Shown here: one piece after another, positions 10,078-18,816 of the stretch | Position numbering within the stretch: the stretch's first letter is position 1 | Layout: the number at the start of each line of letters is the position of its first letter | Source: DATLSM01 sp035534175 | GTDB taxonomy: Bacteria > Actinomycetota > Thermoleophilia > Solirubrobacterales > 70-9 | Direction of reading: 5' to 3' | Length of the DNA stretch: 64,000 nt | Assembly (NCBI GenBank): GCA_035534175.1 | Contig: DATLSM010000083.1 | Coordinates: 20,138-84,137 of the forward strand | The notes under the pieces: generated by a model | Told to the model about the DNA's origin: nothing | The model's database searches: none | Seen by the model: the letters and a program-made list of their open reading frames with translations, nothing else | Made by a program: the position numbers and the translations under genes

Positions 10078-11712
10078 CTAGGCCGGAGCCGCCTCCTTCG
10101 CATCCTCGATCGCGGCGGCCGGGGCCGCCTGGGCCCGCGTCGCCTCCGAGCGCACCCGGTCAGACTCCCCCTGCTCCAGCGGGTCGCCGTGGGCGTCGAA
10201 GTCGGGGCCGAAGTCATCGACGAAGCCGGCGATCGCCTTGCCCAGCTCGGCCTCGTCCTCCTCGGTGAGCAGCCCTGTCTGCTCAATCCGAGCCAGCAGC
10301 TCCGCGCTCTCGCTGTGCAAATGGGTCCGCAGGTCGGCGAGGAACTCGCCCACCCGCTCGGTCTTCACCCGGTCGAGGAAGCCGCCGGTGCCGGAGTAGA
10401 TCGCGGCCACCTGGTCGGCGACCCCCAGTGGCTCGCGCTCCTTTTGCTTCAACAGCTCGACCAGGCGCTCGCCCCGGGCCAGCGCTTTCTGGGTCTCGGG
10501 GTCGAGCTCGGAGCCGAACTGGGCGAAGGCCTCCAGGTCGCGGTACTGGGAGAGGTCCAGGCGCAGTTTGCCGGCGACCTTCTTCATCGCCTTGGTCTGC
10601 GCGTTGCCCCCCACCCGGGAAACCGAGATGCCGACGTTGATCGCCGGCCGCACGCCGGAGAAGAAGAGGTCGGACTCCAGGAAGATCTGGCCGTCGGTGA
10701 TCGAGATCACGTTGGTCGGGATGTAGGCGGAGACATCGCTGGCCTGGGTCTCGATGATCGGCAGCGCGGTGAGCGAGCCGCCGCCCAGCTCGTCGTTCAG
10801 CTTCACCGCCCGCTCCAGCAGCCGCGAGTGCAGGTAGAAGACGTCGCCCGGGTAGGCCTCGCGGCCGGGCGGGCGGCGCAGCAGCAGCGACATCTGACGG
10901 TAGGCGTAGGCGTGTTTGGTCAGGTCGTCGTAGACGCAGAGCGCCGCCTTGCCGTTGTAGAGGAAATGCTCGCCCATCGCGCAGCCGGCGTAGGGAGCGA
11001 TGTACTTGATCGGCGCCGCCTCATCGGCGGGCGCGGCGACGATGATCGTGTTCTCCATCGCCCCGTTCTCCTCCAGCACCTCCTTCAGCTGCACGACGGT
11101 CGACATCCGCTGGCCGATCGCCACGTAGATGCAGATCAGGTCCTTGTCGCGGTTGTTGATGATCGTGTCGATCGCGATCGCCGTCTTGCCGGTCTGGCGG
11201 TCGCCGATGATCAGCTCTCGCTGGCCGCGGCCGATCGGGATCATCCCGTCGATCGCCATCAGCCCGGTCTGGACCGGCTCGGTGACCGGCTGGCGCTGGA
11301 CCACGCCGGGGGCTTTGAACTCAGCCGGTCGGGTCTCTGTGGTGCCCAGATCGCCGCGGTCATCGAGCGGCCGGCCGAGCGGGTCGACCAGCCGCCCGAG
11401 CAGCTGCTCACCGACGGGAATCCGCAGCAGGTGAGCGGTCCGCTTCACCGTGTCGCCCTCCACGACCCTCTCCCACTCGCCGAACAGCACGGCACCGACG
11501 TTGTCGGCCTCCAGGTTCAGCGCCAGGCCCGTGACTCCGTGGGGCAGCTCGAGCATCTCCAGCGCCATGCAGTTGTCGAGGCCGTGGATGCGGGCGATGC
11601 CGTCGGCGACGGAGAGGACCGTGCCGACCTCTGAGAGGTCGGCGGAATCCGTCTCCAGGCCCTCGATCCGCTGCCGCAGGATGCTTGCGATCTCGTCCGG
11701 CTTGATCTCCAT
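10078..11712 (-). CDS. atpA: ATP synthase F1 alpha subunit
   Basis: Non-catalytic nucleotide-binding subunit of F1. The ATG at 11712 gives MEIKPDEIASILRQRIEGLE, the usual N terminus; the same frame open to 11823 is an upstream overlap with atpH and is not needed. Motifs include the P-loop GDRQTGKTAIAIDTIINN, the Walker B region ALCVYDDLTKHA and the VGGNAQTKAMKKVAGKLRLDL segment. At 544 residues it is longer than the common size of about 505 because of a C-terminal Ala/Pro-rich extension (RAQAAPAAAIEDAKEAAPA). It sits between atpH and atpG in the standard order. Confidence 0.99.
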   Translation of the reverse strand: MEIKPDEIASILRQRIEGLETDSADLSEVGTVLSVADGIARIHGLDNCMALEMLELPHGVTGLALNLEADNVGAVLFGEWERVVEGDTVKRTAHLLRIPVGEQLLGRLVDPLGRPLDDRGDLGTTETRPAEFKAPGVVQRQPVTEPVQTGLMAIDGMIPIGRGQRELIIGDRQTGKTAIAIDTIINNRDKDLICIYVAIGQRMSTVVQLKEVLEENGAMENTIIVAAPADEAAPIKYIAPYAGCAMGEHFLYNGKAALCVYDDLTKHAYAYRQMSLLLRRPPGREAYPGDVFYLHSRLLERAVKLNDELGGGSLTALPIIETQASDVSAYIPTNVISITDGQIFLESDLFFSGVRPAINVGISVSRVGGNAQTKAMKKVAGKLRLDLSQYRDLEAFAQFGSELDPETQKALARGERLVELLKQKEREPLGVADQVAAIYSGTGGFLDRVKTERVGEFLADLRTHLHSESAELLARIEQTGLLTEEDEAELGKAIAGFVDDFGPDFDAHGDPLEQGESDRVRSEATRAQAAPAAAIEDAKEAAPA

Positions 11713-11731
11713 CGGTGTGCTCTCTGCCTCC

Positions 11732-12265
11732 TTATGCCGCCGCGGCGACGCTCTTTCTAAGTTTCTCCAGGCGAGCGCGGATGCTCGCGTCGAGGACCAT
11801 GTTGCCGACCTGCAGGACGACACCGCCGAGGATCCCCTCGTCGACCCGGCTGGCCAGATCGACCTGCTGACCGGTCTGGCGCCCGATCTCCTCGCCGATC
11901 CTTCCCACCACCGCCGGGTCCAGCTCGACCGCGCTGGTCACGGTCACCTCGATCCGCCGGTTCTCCTGCTTCCACAGCACCTCAAAGCGGCGCCGGATGC
12001 GGAAGATATCTGGCATCCGGTGCTTCTCGATCAGCAGCTCGGCGAAGTTGACCAGGGCAGAGTCCGCGCCGCTGACGGCCCGCCTCAGCCCCTCGACCTT
12101 CTCGCTGGAGGAGAAGTAAGGGCTGAAGAAGAAGACCTGCAGGTCCCGGTCGGCGTCGAGCGCGTCGGCGAAGGCGGCCAGCTCGTCGCGGATCAGGTCC
12201 AGCTTTCCCCCCTCCCTGGCGACCTCGAAGAGCGCCTCTGCATATACCCGCGCGGGGTCGGGCAT
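11732..12265 (-). CDS. atpH: ATP synthase delta subunit
   Basis: Peripheral-stalk subunit linking F1 to the b dimer. The 177-residue protein begins MPDPARVYAEALFEVAREGG and has the C-terminal signature LASRVDEGILGGVVLQVGNMVLDASIRARLEKLRK, typical of delta/OSCP. It is a separate gene, unlike the b-delta fusion of mycobacteria. Its ATG is only 3 bases past the atpF stop and its stop is 19 bases before atpA. Confidence 0.96.
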   Translation of the reverse strand: MPDPARVYAEALFEVAREGGKLDLIRDELAAFADALDADRDLQVFFFSPYFSSSEKVEGLRRAVSGADSALVNFAELLIEKHRMPDIFRIRRRFEVLWKQENRRIEVTVTSAVELDPAVVGRIGEEIGRQTGQQVDLASRVDEGILGGVVLQVGNMVLDASIRARLEKLRKSVAAAA

Positions 12266-12268
12266 CGG

Positions 12269-12835
12269 CTAGTTCTCCGACCCCGAAAGCGCCGAGAAGT
12301 CGACCTCATTCAGCGCATCCTCGACCAGGCGCCTCTGGTCATCGGCGCTCAGCGACTTGCGCGTCACCTTCTCGGTCGCCAGCACGGTGAGCTCGGCGAC
12401 CTCCTTTCGAATCTGCCCGAGAGAGCGCCGGGTCTCGGCTTCGATGTCGCGCTTGGCCGCCGCCACCAGCTCCTCCCGCCGCTCCTTCCCGGCCACGGTC
12501 GCCTCGGCGGTCGCCGTCTCCGCCGCCTTGCGGGCGCGGAGCATGATCTCGTCCGCCTGCTCGCGCGCCTCGGCCAGCCGGCCGCGGTACTCGGTGAGCA
12601 ACTCGTCGGCCTCCTGGCGCTGGCGCTCGGCGGTCTCGATCGAGTCGCTGATCGTCTTCGCCCGCCGGTCGAGCGCCTCCTGGATTTTGGGGAAGGCCAC
12701 CTTGCTCAGCACCCACATCGTGAAGAGGAAAAGGACCAGGGTCCAGATCATCAGGCCCAGGCCGGGCGAGACGAGGAAGTTGCCACTGCTGCTGGCGCCG
12801 AGCGGCACCGCGGCGATGTAGCCGTTGGGCGCCAT
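12269..12835 (-). CDS. atpF: ATP synthase Fo subunit b
   Basis: Peripheral-stalk subunit anchored in the membrane. One transmembrane helix is visible at about residues 25-45 (GLGLMIWTLVLFLFTMWVLSK), followed by a long charged coiled coil rich in Ala, Glu and Arg to the end. The ATG at 12835 (MAPNGYIAAVPLGASS) is preferred over a GTG four codons upstream because AGGGGC immediately precedes it. The short segment before the helix is polar and hydrophobic-poor. It overlaps nothing and lies 74 bases after atpE. Confidence 0.94.
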   Translation of the reverse strand: MAPNGYIAAVPLGASSSGNFLVSPGLGLMIWTLVLFLFTMWVLSKVAFPKIQEALDRRAKTISDSIETAERQRQEADELLTEYRGRLAEAREQADEIMLRARKAAETATAEATVAGKERREELVAAAKRDIEAETRRSLGQIRKEVAELTVLATEKVTRKSLSADDQRRLVEDALNEVDFSALSGSEN

Positions 12836-12909
12836 GCCCCTAGGCACCCCGGGTTTCGCCGCTGCCGCGCTGAGGCAGAACCGGATATGGACGTTCGCCG
12901 CGCATCGGC

Positions 12910-13176
12910 CTAGAGGAAGAAGGCGATCAGGCCGAAGATGAAGGTGTAGAAGGCGACCGCCTCGGTCAGGGCGAAGCCCAGCCAGCGGATGCTCTGGAGC
13001 TCGTCTTTCATCTCCGGCTGGCGGGCGACCGACTCGATCTCCTTGCCGAAGATGAAGCCGATGCCGATGCCGGCGCCGATCGAGCCGAGGCCGGCGCCGA
13101 CGCCGAGGGCGATCGCCTTGCCGGCTTTTTCCACGCCTTCATTTGAGATCGCGGCGACGACGGGGGACAGATCCAT
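12910..13176 (-). CDS. atpE: ATP synthase Fo subunit c (proteolipid)
   Basis: Rotor ring subunit that carries protons through the membrane. The 88-residue hairpin has two hydrophobic helices: AGKAIALGVGAGLGSIGAGIGIGFIFG and WLGFALTEAVAFYTFIFGLIAFFL, joined by the polar loop ESVARQPEMKDEL with the conserved RQP. The ion-binding carboxylate is the Glu of ALTEAVAFY. The Ser/Thr next to the Glu that sodium-binding rings have is replaced by Ala, which suggests proton coupling. GGAG lies ten bases before the ATG. Confidence 0.98.
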   Translation of the reverse strand: MDLSPVVAAISNEGVEKAGKAIALGVGAGLGSIGAGIGIGFIFGKEIESVARQPEMKDELQSIRWLGFALTEAVAFYTFIFGLIAFFL

Positions 13177-13194
13177 GGAAAGAGTGCTCCTTTT

Positions 13195-14103
13195 CTAGTG
13201 GCTGGCGGAGGTCGCTCCGCCGAGGTAGATGGCGGTGAGGGTGGAGAAGATAAATGCCTGCAGCGTTGCGATCAGCCCGACCTCGAGTACGAAAAAGAAG
13301 AAGGCGAGCGGAAAGGTGAGGGCGCCGAGCGCGGCGATGCCCAGCAGGACCGCCAGCCCGCCGCCCATGAAGAGCAGCAGCAGGTGGCCGGCGAGGATGT
13401 TGGCGAACAGACGCACGGAGAGCGAGATCAGGCGGGCGAAGTGAGAGATCGCCTCGATCACGAAGATGAAGGCCTTGCCGATCGGGTTCATCTCCTCCAG
13501 GCCGGGAGGGAGCCAGCTCTTGAAGTAGGGAACGAGGCCCTTGGAGCGGATCCCTTCGAAGTGGTAGGAGAGCCAGACCACCAGCGTCAGCACCAGCGGG
13601 ATCGAGAGGTTGGCGGTCGCCGCGTAGATCGCAAAGGCCGGGATCTGGAGACCGAAGACCGTGATCTCGTGCTCGGTGTTGGTCGGCAACGGCAGGAAGC
13701 CGAGCATGTTCGAGAACCAGATCCAAAAGAAGAGCGCGGCGAGGAAGGGGAACCAGCGGGCGGCCATCGCCGGGTCGAGATTGCCACCGGTGATGTTGTT
13801 CTTGGTCAGCTCGTAGGAGACCTCGACCGCGGTCTGCACCCGGTTGGGCTTCTGCTGCATCCGGCGTGAGATCCAGACCATGGTGAGGATCGTGAGGAAG
13901 CTGGCCAGGACCAGGTAGAGGACCGCCTTGTCGATGCTCAGGTCGATGCCCGCCAGGTGGATCGAGACCCAGGGTTCGAGCTTGAACTCGTTCTGCGGCT
14001 GGAACGCTTCGTTTTTGCCGGCGTTGCCGAAGATCAGCAGCAGCAGGATCGCCGCGGCGAGGTAGACGCTCACCCCGATCAGGACTTTGGTCCGGGTCTT
14101 CAT
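13195..14103 (-). CDS. atpB: ATP synthase Fo subunit a
   Basis: Stator channel subunit. The ATG at 14103 overlaps the stop of the upstream atpI-like gene (ATGA), and gives MKTRTKVLIGVSVYLAAAIL as the first membrane helix. The essential arginine lies in LISLSVRLFANILAGHLLL, and the final helices VGLIATLQAFIFSTLTAIYLG carry the conserved Gln. About six membrane helices are visible in 302 residues. The first external loop (NAGKNEAFQPQNEFKLEPW) is usual for the family. A longer frame running to 14547 is only the overlap with the gene above. Confidence 0.97.
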   Translation of the reverse strand: MKTRTKVLIGVSVYLAAAILLLLIFGNAGKNEAFQPQNEFKLEPWVSIHLAGIDLSIDKAVLYLVLASFLTILTMVWISRRMQQKPNRVQTAVEVSYELTKNNITGGNLDPAMAARWFPFLAALFFWIWFSNMLGFLPLPTNTEHEITVFGLQIPAFAIYAATANLSIPLVLTLVVWLSYHFEGIRSKGLVPYFKSWLPPGLEEMNPIGKAFIFVIEAISHFARLISLSVRLFANILAGHLLLLFMGGGLAVLLGIAALGALTFPLAFFFFVLEVGLIATLQAFIFSTLTAIYLGGATSASH

Positions 14104-14474
14104 CGCGCTCCCTGGCCCTCGGGCTCGAAGATGTGGGCCAACCCCTGGGCGGCGAAGGAGATCGTGAACAGGATCGCGACCATCACCGCGGCGGCGAGGC
14201 CCGCCCTTCTTTCCGCCAGGCCGACGAGCAGCACCGCGGTGGCCATCAGCCAGACGCGGCCGAGGGTGCTCACCGCGATCACACCCATCGCCCGCTGCCG
14301 GTTGCCACCGGCCAGCTCCGAGGCGGCGCGACGTACGGCGAGCATCTGGACGGCGCGCTGGACGAGCCAGACGACGGCGGCGACGGCGTAGCCGGGCAGC
14401 GGGAATCCGCCTATGGCGAAAACAACCAGCCCGGCGGCCAGCACCACGAGGTCGACGTACTTGGGAGGAGACAT
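14100..14474 (-). CDS. atpI: AtpI-like membrane protein of the ATP synthase operon
   Basis: Small membrane protein of about 124 residues at the head of the atp operon. The ATG at 14474 gives MSPPKYVDLVVLAAGLVVFA; three to four hydrophobic segments follow (GLVVFAIGGFPLPGYAVAAVV, GRVWLMATAVLLVGL, GLAAAVMVAILFTISFAAQGLAHIF). AtpI proteins are proposed assembly or magnesium/c-ring factors. The assignment is by size, topology and position, since sequence conservation in this family is weak. An in-frame GTG-type start further up would lie inside the hairpin at 14480-14505. Confidence 0.75.
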   Translation of the reverse strand: MSPPKYVDLVVLAAGLVVFAIGGFPLPGYAVAAVVWLVQRAVQMLAVRRAASELAGGNRQRAMGVIAVSTLGRVWLMATAVLLVGLAERRAGLAAAVMVAILFTISFAAQGLAHIFEPEGQGAR

Positions 14475-14479
14475 AAAAT

Positions 14480-14505
14480 CCGCCCGGCTCAAGCCGAGCG
14501 GGCGG
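14480..14505 (-). terminator. Strong hairpin with short T tract just before atpI
   Basis: Read on the minus strand, CCGCCCG and CGGGCGG form perfect 7-bp arms, with an inner CTC/GAG pairing around GGCTT. The hairpin is followed by ATTTTA and then the atpI ATG. This looks like a Rho-independent terminator or attenuator separating the wecA-like gene from the atp operon. The T tract is short, so partial read-through is plausible. It could also be an RNA-stability hairpin at a processed 5' end. Confidence 0.5.
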
Positions 14506-14569
14506 ATGGGCGACTATATCCCAAAGAGGCCCGGAACCGCGTTGCAAAGCCAGTTCGTGAGCCTTGACA

Positions 14570-15688
14570 CTACCCCCCGGGGGGCTCCAGTTCGATCGCT
14601 TCGAACTCGCCGGTTTCCGGATTGAGGCGACCGCGACGCAGCTTGAGGATCTCCAGCACGTAGACCAGGTAGACGCTGAAGGCCAGGGCGATCAGGCCGC
14701 AGACGATCAGCACCGCGGTCCACAGCAGGTTGAAGCGGCCGTGGTGATTGCTGTAGGGGACGAAGCGCAGGGCCAGGGCGAGGCCGGCGAGGACCAGCGT
14801 CCAGCCGTAGAGGTAGGCGATCGTGCGCCGCTGGGAGAAGCCGATGTTGGCCATCCGGTGGTGGAAGTGCCAGCTGTCGGCCTGGTAGATCGGCTGGCGA
14901 TATTTGAGCCGCTTGGCGACGACGAAGCCGGTGTCGAGGATCGGCACCGCAAGGACCACCAGGGGGAAGGCCAGGGCGATCACCGCGTTGGTCTTCAGCG
15001 CTCCCTGGACCGACGCCGTGGCGAGGAGGAAACCGAGCAGGTTGGAACCGGTGTCGCCCATGAAGCTGGAGGCGGGCGGGAAACCGTGGCGCAGGAAGCC
15101 CAGGGCGGCGCCGGCGGTCAGCGCCGCCAGCACTCCGGCCGCGTTGCGTTCCAGCGAGAGGGCGATCGCCGCGAGGGCCACGGCGGCGATCGCGCAGACC
15201 CCCGCCGCCAACCCGTCGACGCCGTCGATGAAGTTGATGATGTTGACCACGGCGACGATCCCCAGCACGGTCAGGGGGTAGGCCAACCAACCGAGCTGGA
15301 AGCCGCCGAGGAAAGGCATGGTGAGGTCGGTGACCAAAACGCCACCGATCACCGGGATCAGCGAAGCGGCGGTCTGGCCCAGCAGCTTGGCCAGCGCCCC
15401 CAGACCGCGGACATCGTCGATCACCCCCACCGCGGCGATCGCCACCGCCCCGAGCAGGATCGCCCGGCTCTCGCCATCGTGGGGCAGCCAGATCCAGCCG
15501 GCCACCTCCACCCCGGCGAGGATCGCCAGGCCCGAGAGCCGCGGCATCGGCCGATCGTGCAGCCCCCGTTCCTTCGGTTGGTCGATCGCCCCAACCCGGT
15601 GGGCGAGCTTCTCGGCGTAGGGGACGAGCAGCCAGGCGATCGCGGCGGCTGCGAGAAAAGCGAGGACAGCGTCTGATACTGAGGCCAT
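14570..15688 (-). CDS. Polyprenyl-phosphate sugar-1-phosphate transferase (WecA/MraY family)
   Basis: Membrane enzyme that moves a (N-acetyl)hexosamine 1-phosphate from a UDP-sugar to undecaprenyl or decaprenyl phosphate. In 372 residues there are about ten hydrophobic helices. Family motifs are present in order: IDQPKERGLHDRPMPRLSGL, the metal-site VGVIDDVRGL, the nucleophile region NIINFIDGVDGLAAG, FMGDTGSN, and HFHHRMANIGFSQRRT in the HxHHH loop. The position between prmC/sua5/glyA and atpI is where actinobacteria carry wecA (rfe), which favours WecA over MraY. The product would be the lipid carrier for arabinogalactan-like or teichoic polymers. Confidence 0.93.
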   Translation of the reverse strand: MASVSDAVLAFLAAAAIAWLLVPYAEKLAHRVGAIDQPKERGLHDRPMPRLSGLAILAGVEVAGWIWLPHDGESRAILLGAVAIAAVGVIDDVRGLGALAKLLGQTAASLIPVIGGVLVTDLTMPFLGGFQLGWLAYPLTVLGIVAVVNIINFIDGVDGLAAGVCAIAAVALAAIALSLERNAAGVLAALTAGAALGFLRHGFPPASSFMGDTGSNLLGFLLATASVQGALKTNAVIALAFPLVVLAVPILDTGFVVAKRLKYRQPIYQADSWHFHHRMANIGFSQRRTIAYLYGWTLVLAGLALALRFVPYSNHHGRFNLLWTAVLIVCGLIALAFSVYLVYVLEILKLRRGRLNPETGEFEAIELEPPGG

Positions 15689-15724
15689 ATCGCGGCGCCC
15701 GGGACGGGTGCGGACGCGCTCAGG

Positions 15725-16741
15725 CTACTTGACGGTTTCGACGGCCCCGAGCACACCGTCGATCAGCGGCGAGGAGTCGCGCGGACACAGCACGCCGATC
15801 GGGGACTCGCGCTTTGCCAGCGGCAGTTCGGCCGGATCGGCGAGGACCCGCAGGCGCCCTTCGGCGATCAGCGCCTCGTCGACCCCGCCCATGCGACCGG
15901 CGAAGGTGGTGAAGACCGGCGTCCCCAGCGCGACCGCCTCGCGGTTCATCGTGCCGCCGGCACTGACCACCAGGTCGGCGAAGGCGATCAGGCTCTGGGC
16001 GTCGATCGCGCGCTCGGGGACGATCAGGTTCTGGGCGCCCATCGCGCGCAGGGCGACAGCCTGGGGCTCGGTGCGGGGGATGACCAGCGCCTGGACCCCG
16101 CCCTCGCCGGCGAGGCGACGAATCACCCGCTGATAGAGATCGTTGCGGGCGTGGTACTCGGAGGTCTCCGGCGGCGGGCGGACGACAACCAGGACCTTCT
16201 CGCGGTCCAGCCCGAGCTCCGCGAGCACCGCGGGGTCGGGCTCAAATCCGGCCAGGTAGTACTCCTCCTTCAGGCCCGGGAAACGGACCAGCTTGCTCTC
16301 CCTTGCTCCGGCGCGCCGCAACCGCCGGAGTGGGATCGAGTCCGGGACGAGGACCCGGCGGGCGAGCCTGAAGCTGATCTGGCGCTGGATTCCGGCGAAC
16401 TCGTAGTCCTGCATCTGGGCGGAGGGAATGCCCCATAGGCGGGAGACGAGGGCCAGATCAACCGAACCGTGGGCCAGCGCCAGGTTCGGCCGCCGCTCCC
16501 AGACGAGTCGGCTCAGCCGCCGCGAGCGCGCCGCCAATGCCGCCGCCTTGCCCAGCCTCGAGGCACCCCCGTGGCTGCCCACCGCGGTGTAGGGAATCCC
16601 CAGCCGCTCGAGGATCCCCAGCGTCTGCCCGTACTCCCGCGCGGTGACGAAGACCTCGTGCCCCCGCTCCTCCAGCCCCTCGATCACCGGCGCCAGCACC
16701 AGCGGGTGGGCCGCGGCGGTGCAATCAACCCAAACCCTCAT
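15725..16741 (-). CDS. DUF354-type GT-B glycosyltransferase-like protein
   Basis: A 338-residue soluble protein with a two-domain GT-B appearance. It starts MRVWVDCTAAAHPLVLAPVIEGL, has a middle strand-helix unit with NLALAHGSVDLAL and ends with FADLVVSAGGTMNREAVALGTPVFTTF, the donor-site motif of the DUF354/GT28-like group. A clear AGGGGGAGGAGG ribosome site precedes the ATG. It lies between glyA (111-base gap) and the wecA-like gene (36-base gap) on the same strand. Possible functions are second-step sugar transfer onto the lipid carrier, or a UDP-GlcNAc 2-epimerase-like role; neither is proven. Confidence 0.75.
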   Translation of the reverse strand: MRVWVDCTAAAHPLVLAPVIEGLEERGHEVFVTAREYGQTLGILERLGIPYTAVGSHGGASRLGKAAALAARSRRLSRLVWERRPNLALAHGSVDLALVSRLWGIPSAQMQDYEFAGIQRQISFRLARRVLVPDSIPLRRLRRAGARESKLVRFPGLKEEYYLAGFEPDPAVLAELGLDREKVLVVVRPPPETSEYHARNDLYQRVIRRLAGEGGVQALVIPRTEPQAVALRAMGAQNLIVPERAIDAQSLIAFADLVVSAGGTMNREAVALGTPVFTTFAGRMGGVDEALIAEGRLRVLADPAELPLAKRESPIGVLCPRDSSPLIDGVLGAVETVK

Positions 16742-16851
16742 GCAAGCGCGCCTCCTCCCCCTCGCGCCCGGCGGCGGCGCCTAGACGACACAGCGGCGCC
16801 ACTCGCACGGTCCCAGATTTCGCTGCAGCCTAATTTGGCGACCCCGACCGG

Positions 16852-18150
16852 CTAGACCGTGGCCGGGACGGAAAGCTGGGGGTAGAGCGGGAAGCGGTCC
16901 GTCAGGGCGCGGGTCCGCTCGGCGAGCTCATCCCGGCGGGAGTCGAAGTCGGGGGAGAGGGTGGCGCAGATCACGTCGGCGATCTCGGCCATCTCAGCCT
17001 CCCCCAGGCCCCGGGTGGTGAGGGCCGGCGTGCCGATCCGCAGGCCGGAGGGGTTCATCGGCGGGCGCGGGTCGAAGGGGATCGCGTTGCGGTTGACGGT
17101 GATCCCGACCCGCTCGAGGCGCTCCTCGGCGCTCTGACCGTCGAGGCCGGTGGGGGTCAGATCGACGAGCACCAGGTGGACGTCGGTGCCACCGGTGAGG
17201 ACCCCGAGGCCCCCGGCCTGCAGGCCCTCGGCCAGGGCCCTGGCATTGGCGATCGTCTGGCGCTGGCGGGCGCGAAATGGCTCGCTTGCGGCGATCCGCA
17301 GGGCCACCGCCTTGGCGGCGATGGTGTGCATCAGGGGACCGCCCTGCTGGCCCGGGAAGACCGCCTTGTCGACCGCCTTGGCGTGCTCGGCGCGAGCGAG
17401 GATCATGCCGCTGCGCGGGCCGGCGAGGGTCTTGTGGATCGTCGTCGTGACGACGTCGGCGTGCTCCACCGGGTTGGGGTGCTCGCCGGCGGCAACCAGG
17501 CCGGCGAAGTGGGCCATGTCGACCATCAGCCTGGCGCCGACCGCGTCGGCGATCGCCCTGAAGGCGGCGAAATCGAGCTGGCGCGAATAGGCCGACCAGC
17601 CGGCGATGATCAGCTTCGGTCGGTGCTGGTGGGCGAGCCGCTCGACCTCCTCCATGTCGACCCGCAGATCCTCGCGCCGCACGTGGTAGGCGATCGGCTC
17701 ATACAGCTTGCCGGAGACATTCAGCTTCATCCCGTGGCTCAGATGGCCGCCATGGTCGAGGGCCATGCCGAGGAACTTGTCCCCGGGCTCGATCAGCGCC
17801 ATGTAGGCGGCGTTGTTGGCCTGGGCGCCGGAATGGGGCTGGACGTTTGCGTGATCGGCGCCAAACAGCTCGCGGGCGCGATCGATCGCCAGTCGCTCGG
17901 CGACGTCGACCTCCTCGCAACCAGCGTAGTAGCGATTGCCGGGGTAACCCTCCGCGTACTTGTTGGTCAAGACCGAGCCGACCGCTTCCAGAACGGCCTG
18001 GGGCACGAAGTTCTCCGAGGCGATCATCTCCAGCGTCCCCTGCTGGCGCCCCAGCTCTGCCTCCAGCACCGCAGCGATCGCCGGATCGACCTCGGCCAAG
18101 GGAGCGCTCTGGATGTTCTCAGGCAACTCGCTCACGCTGCGAGCGACCAT
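16852..18150 (-). CDS. glyA: Serine hydroxymethyltransferase
   Basis: PLP enzyme converting serine plus tetrahydrofolate to glycine and methylene-tetrahydrofolate. The 432-residue product has LEMIASENFVPQAVLEA and NKYAEGYPGNRYYAGCE near the N terminus and the PLP-lysine motif VVTTTIHKTLAGPRSG at about residue 225. Further family markers are DVHLVLVDLTP and MNPSGLRIGTPALTTRG near the C terminus. It follows the threonylcarbamoyl-AMP synthase by 12 bases, so it shares that operon. Confidence 0.98.
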   Translation of the reverse strand: MVARSVSELPENIQSAPLAEVDPAIAAVLEAELGRQQGTLEMIASENFVPQAVLEAVGSVLTNKYAEGYPGNRYYAGCEEVDVAERLAIDRARELFGADHANVQPHSGAQANNAAYMALIEPGDKFLGMALDHGGHLSHGMKLNVSGKLYEPIAYHVRREDLRVDMEEVERLAHQHRPKLIIAGWSAYSRQLDFAAFRAIADAVGARLMVDMAHFAGLVAAGEHPNPVEHADVVTTTIHKTLAGPRSGMILARAEHAKAVDKAVFPGQQGGPLMHTIAAKAVALRIAASEPFRARQRQTIANARALAEGLQAGGLGVLTGGTDVHLVLVDLTPTGLDGQSAEERLERVGITVNRNAIPFDPRPPMNPSGLRIGTPALTTRGLGEAEMAEIADVICATLSPDFDSRRDELAERTRALTDRFPLYPQLSVPATV

Positions 18151-18162
18151 ACCAACGCCCGC

Positions 18163-18816
18163 CTACGGATCGCCCAGGCCCGCCAGCGCCGCGCTGAGGT
18201 CTCCGGCCGAGACGGCCCCCTGGCGGAGAATCCGCCAGCCGCCGTCGATCTCGATCTCGCTCAGATCGACGACGGTCGAGGGGAGGCCGGTGAGAGTGCC
18301 GCCGTCGATCGCCAGGTCGACCCCCGCCAGGACCTCGGGCGCGACCTCCTCCCAAGAGCCCGGCGCCCGCCCGCCGCTGCGGTTGGCCGAGGTCTGAAAG
18401 AGCGGGCACATCGCACCGGCCAGCGGGCCGCCGATCAGGCGGATGCCCAGGCGAGCGGAATCCTCGCCGCAGGCCAGGGGGTAGCGGCGCTGCGGATTGG
18501 CGAGGACGAGGGTCACGGGGCCCGGCAGGAGGGCGCCCGCCGCCCGGCGGGTGCGAGGGCCGAGGCCCCCGAGGAGCTCCCGCAGGGCGAGGGGTGAGAA
18601 GTACATGACGGCGGAGGGTTTGCCATCGTCGCGGCCCTTGATCGCATGGATCCGGGCGATCGCCGCCCGATCGAGCGGATCGCAGGCCAGGCCGTAGAGG
18701 CCGTCGGCGGGAAAGACGGCGACGCCGCCTCCCACCACGCAGCGCTCAAGGCCCGAGCGCGCCGCCGCCTCGCCGTCTCGCTTAAGCGAGAGGACCTCGG
18801 TCAACGCTTGGCCCAA
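18163..18816 (-). CDS. L-threonylcarbamoyladenylate synthase (Sua5/YciO/YrdC family)
   Basis: Makes threonylcarbamoyl-AMP for the t6A modification of ANN-decoding tRNAs. The YrdC core is visible: GGGVAVFPADGLYGLACDP, KGRDDGKPSAVMY, GPVTLVLANP and LFQTSANRSGG. At 217 residues it is the short form without the Sua5 C-terminal domain. The start is uncertain: no ATG exists near the N terminus. A TTG at 18816 lies inside the prmC coding end, and a TTG at 18804 overlaps the prmC stop as TTGA. The operon position after prmC is standard in actinobacteria. Confidence 0.9.
   Translation of the reverse strand: MGQALTEVLSLKRDGEAAARSGLERCVVGGGVAVFPADGLYGLACDPLDRAAIARIHAIKGRDDGKPSAVMYFSPLALRELLGGLGPRTRRAAGALLPGPVTLVLANPQRRYPLACGEDSARLGIRLIGGPLAGAMCPLFQTSANRSGGRAPGSWEEVAPEVLAGVDLAIDGGTLTGLPSTVVDLSEIEIDGGWRILRQGAVSAGDLSAALAGLGDP

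Noticed and set aside
13195..14547. Extended atpB reading frame of 450 codons.
   Set aside because: The upstream 148 codons are an out-of-frame copy of the atpI-like gene with Arg/Pro/Gly-rich composition; the ATG at 14103 gives the family N terminus.
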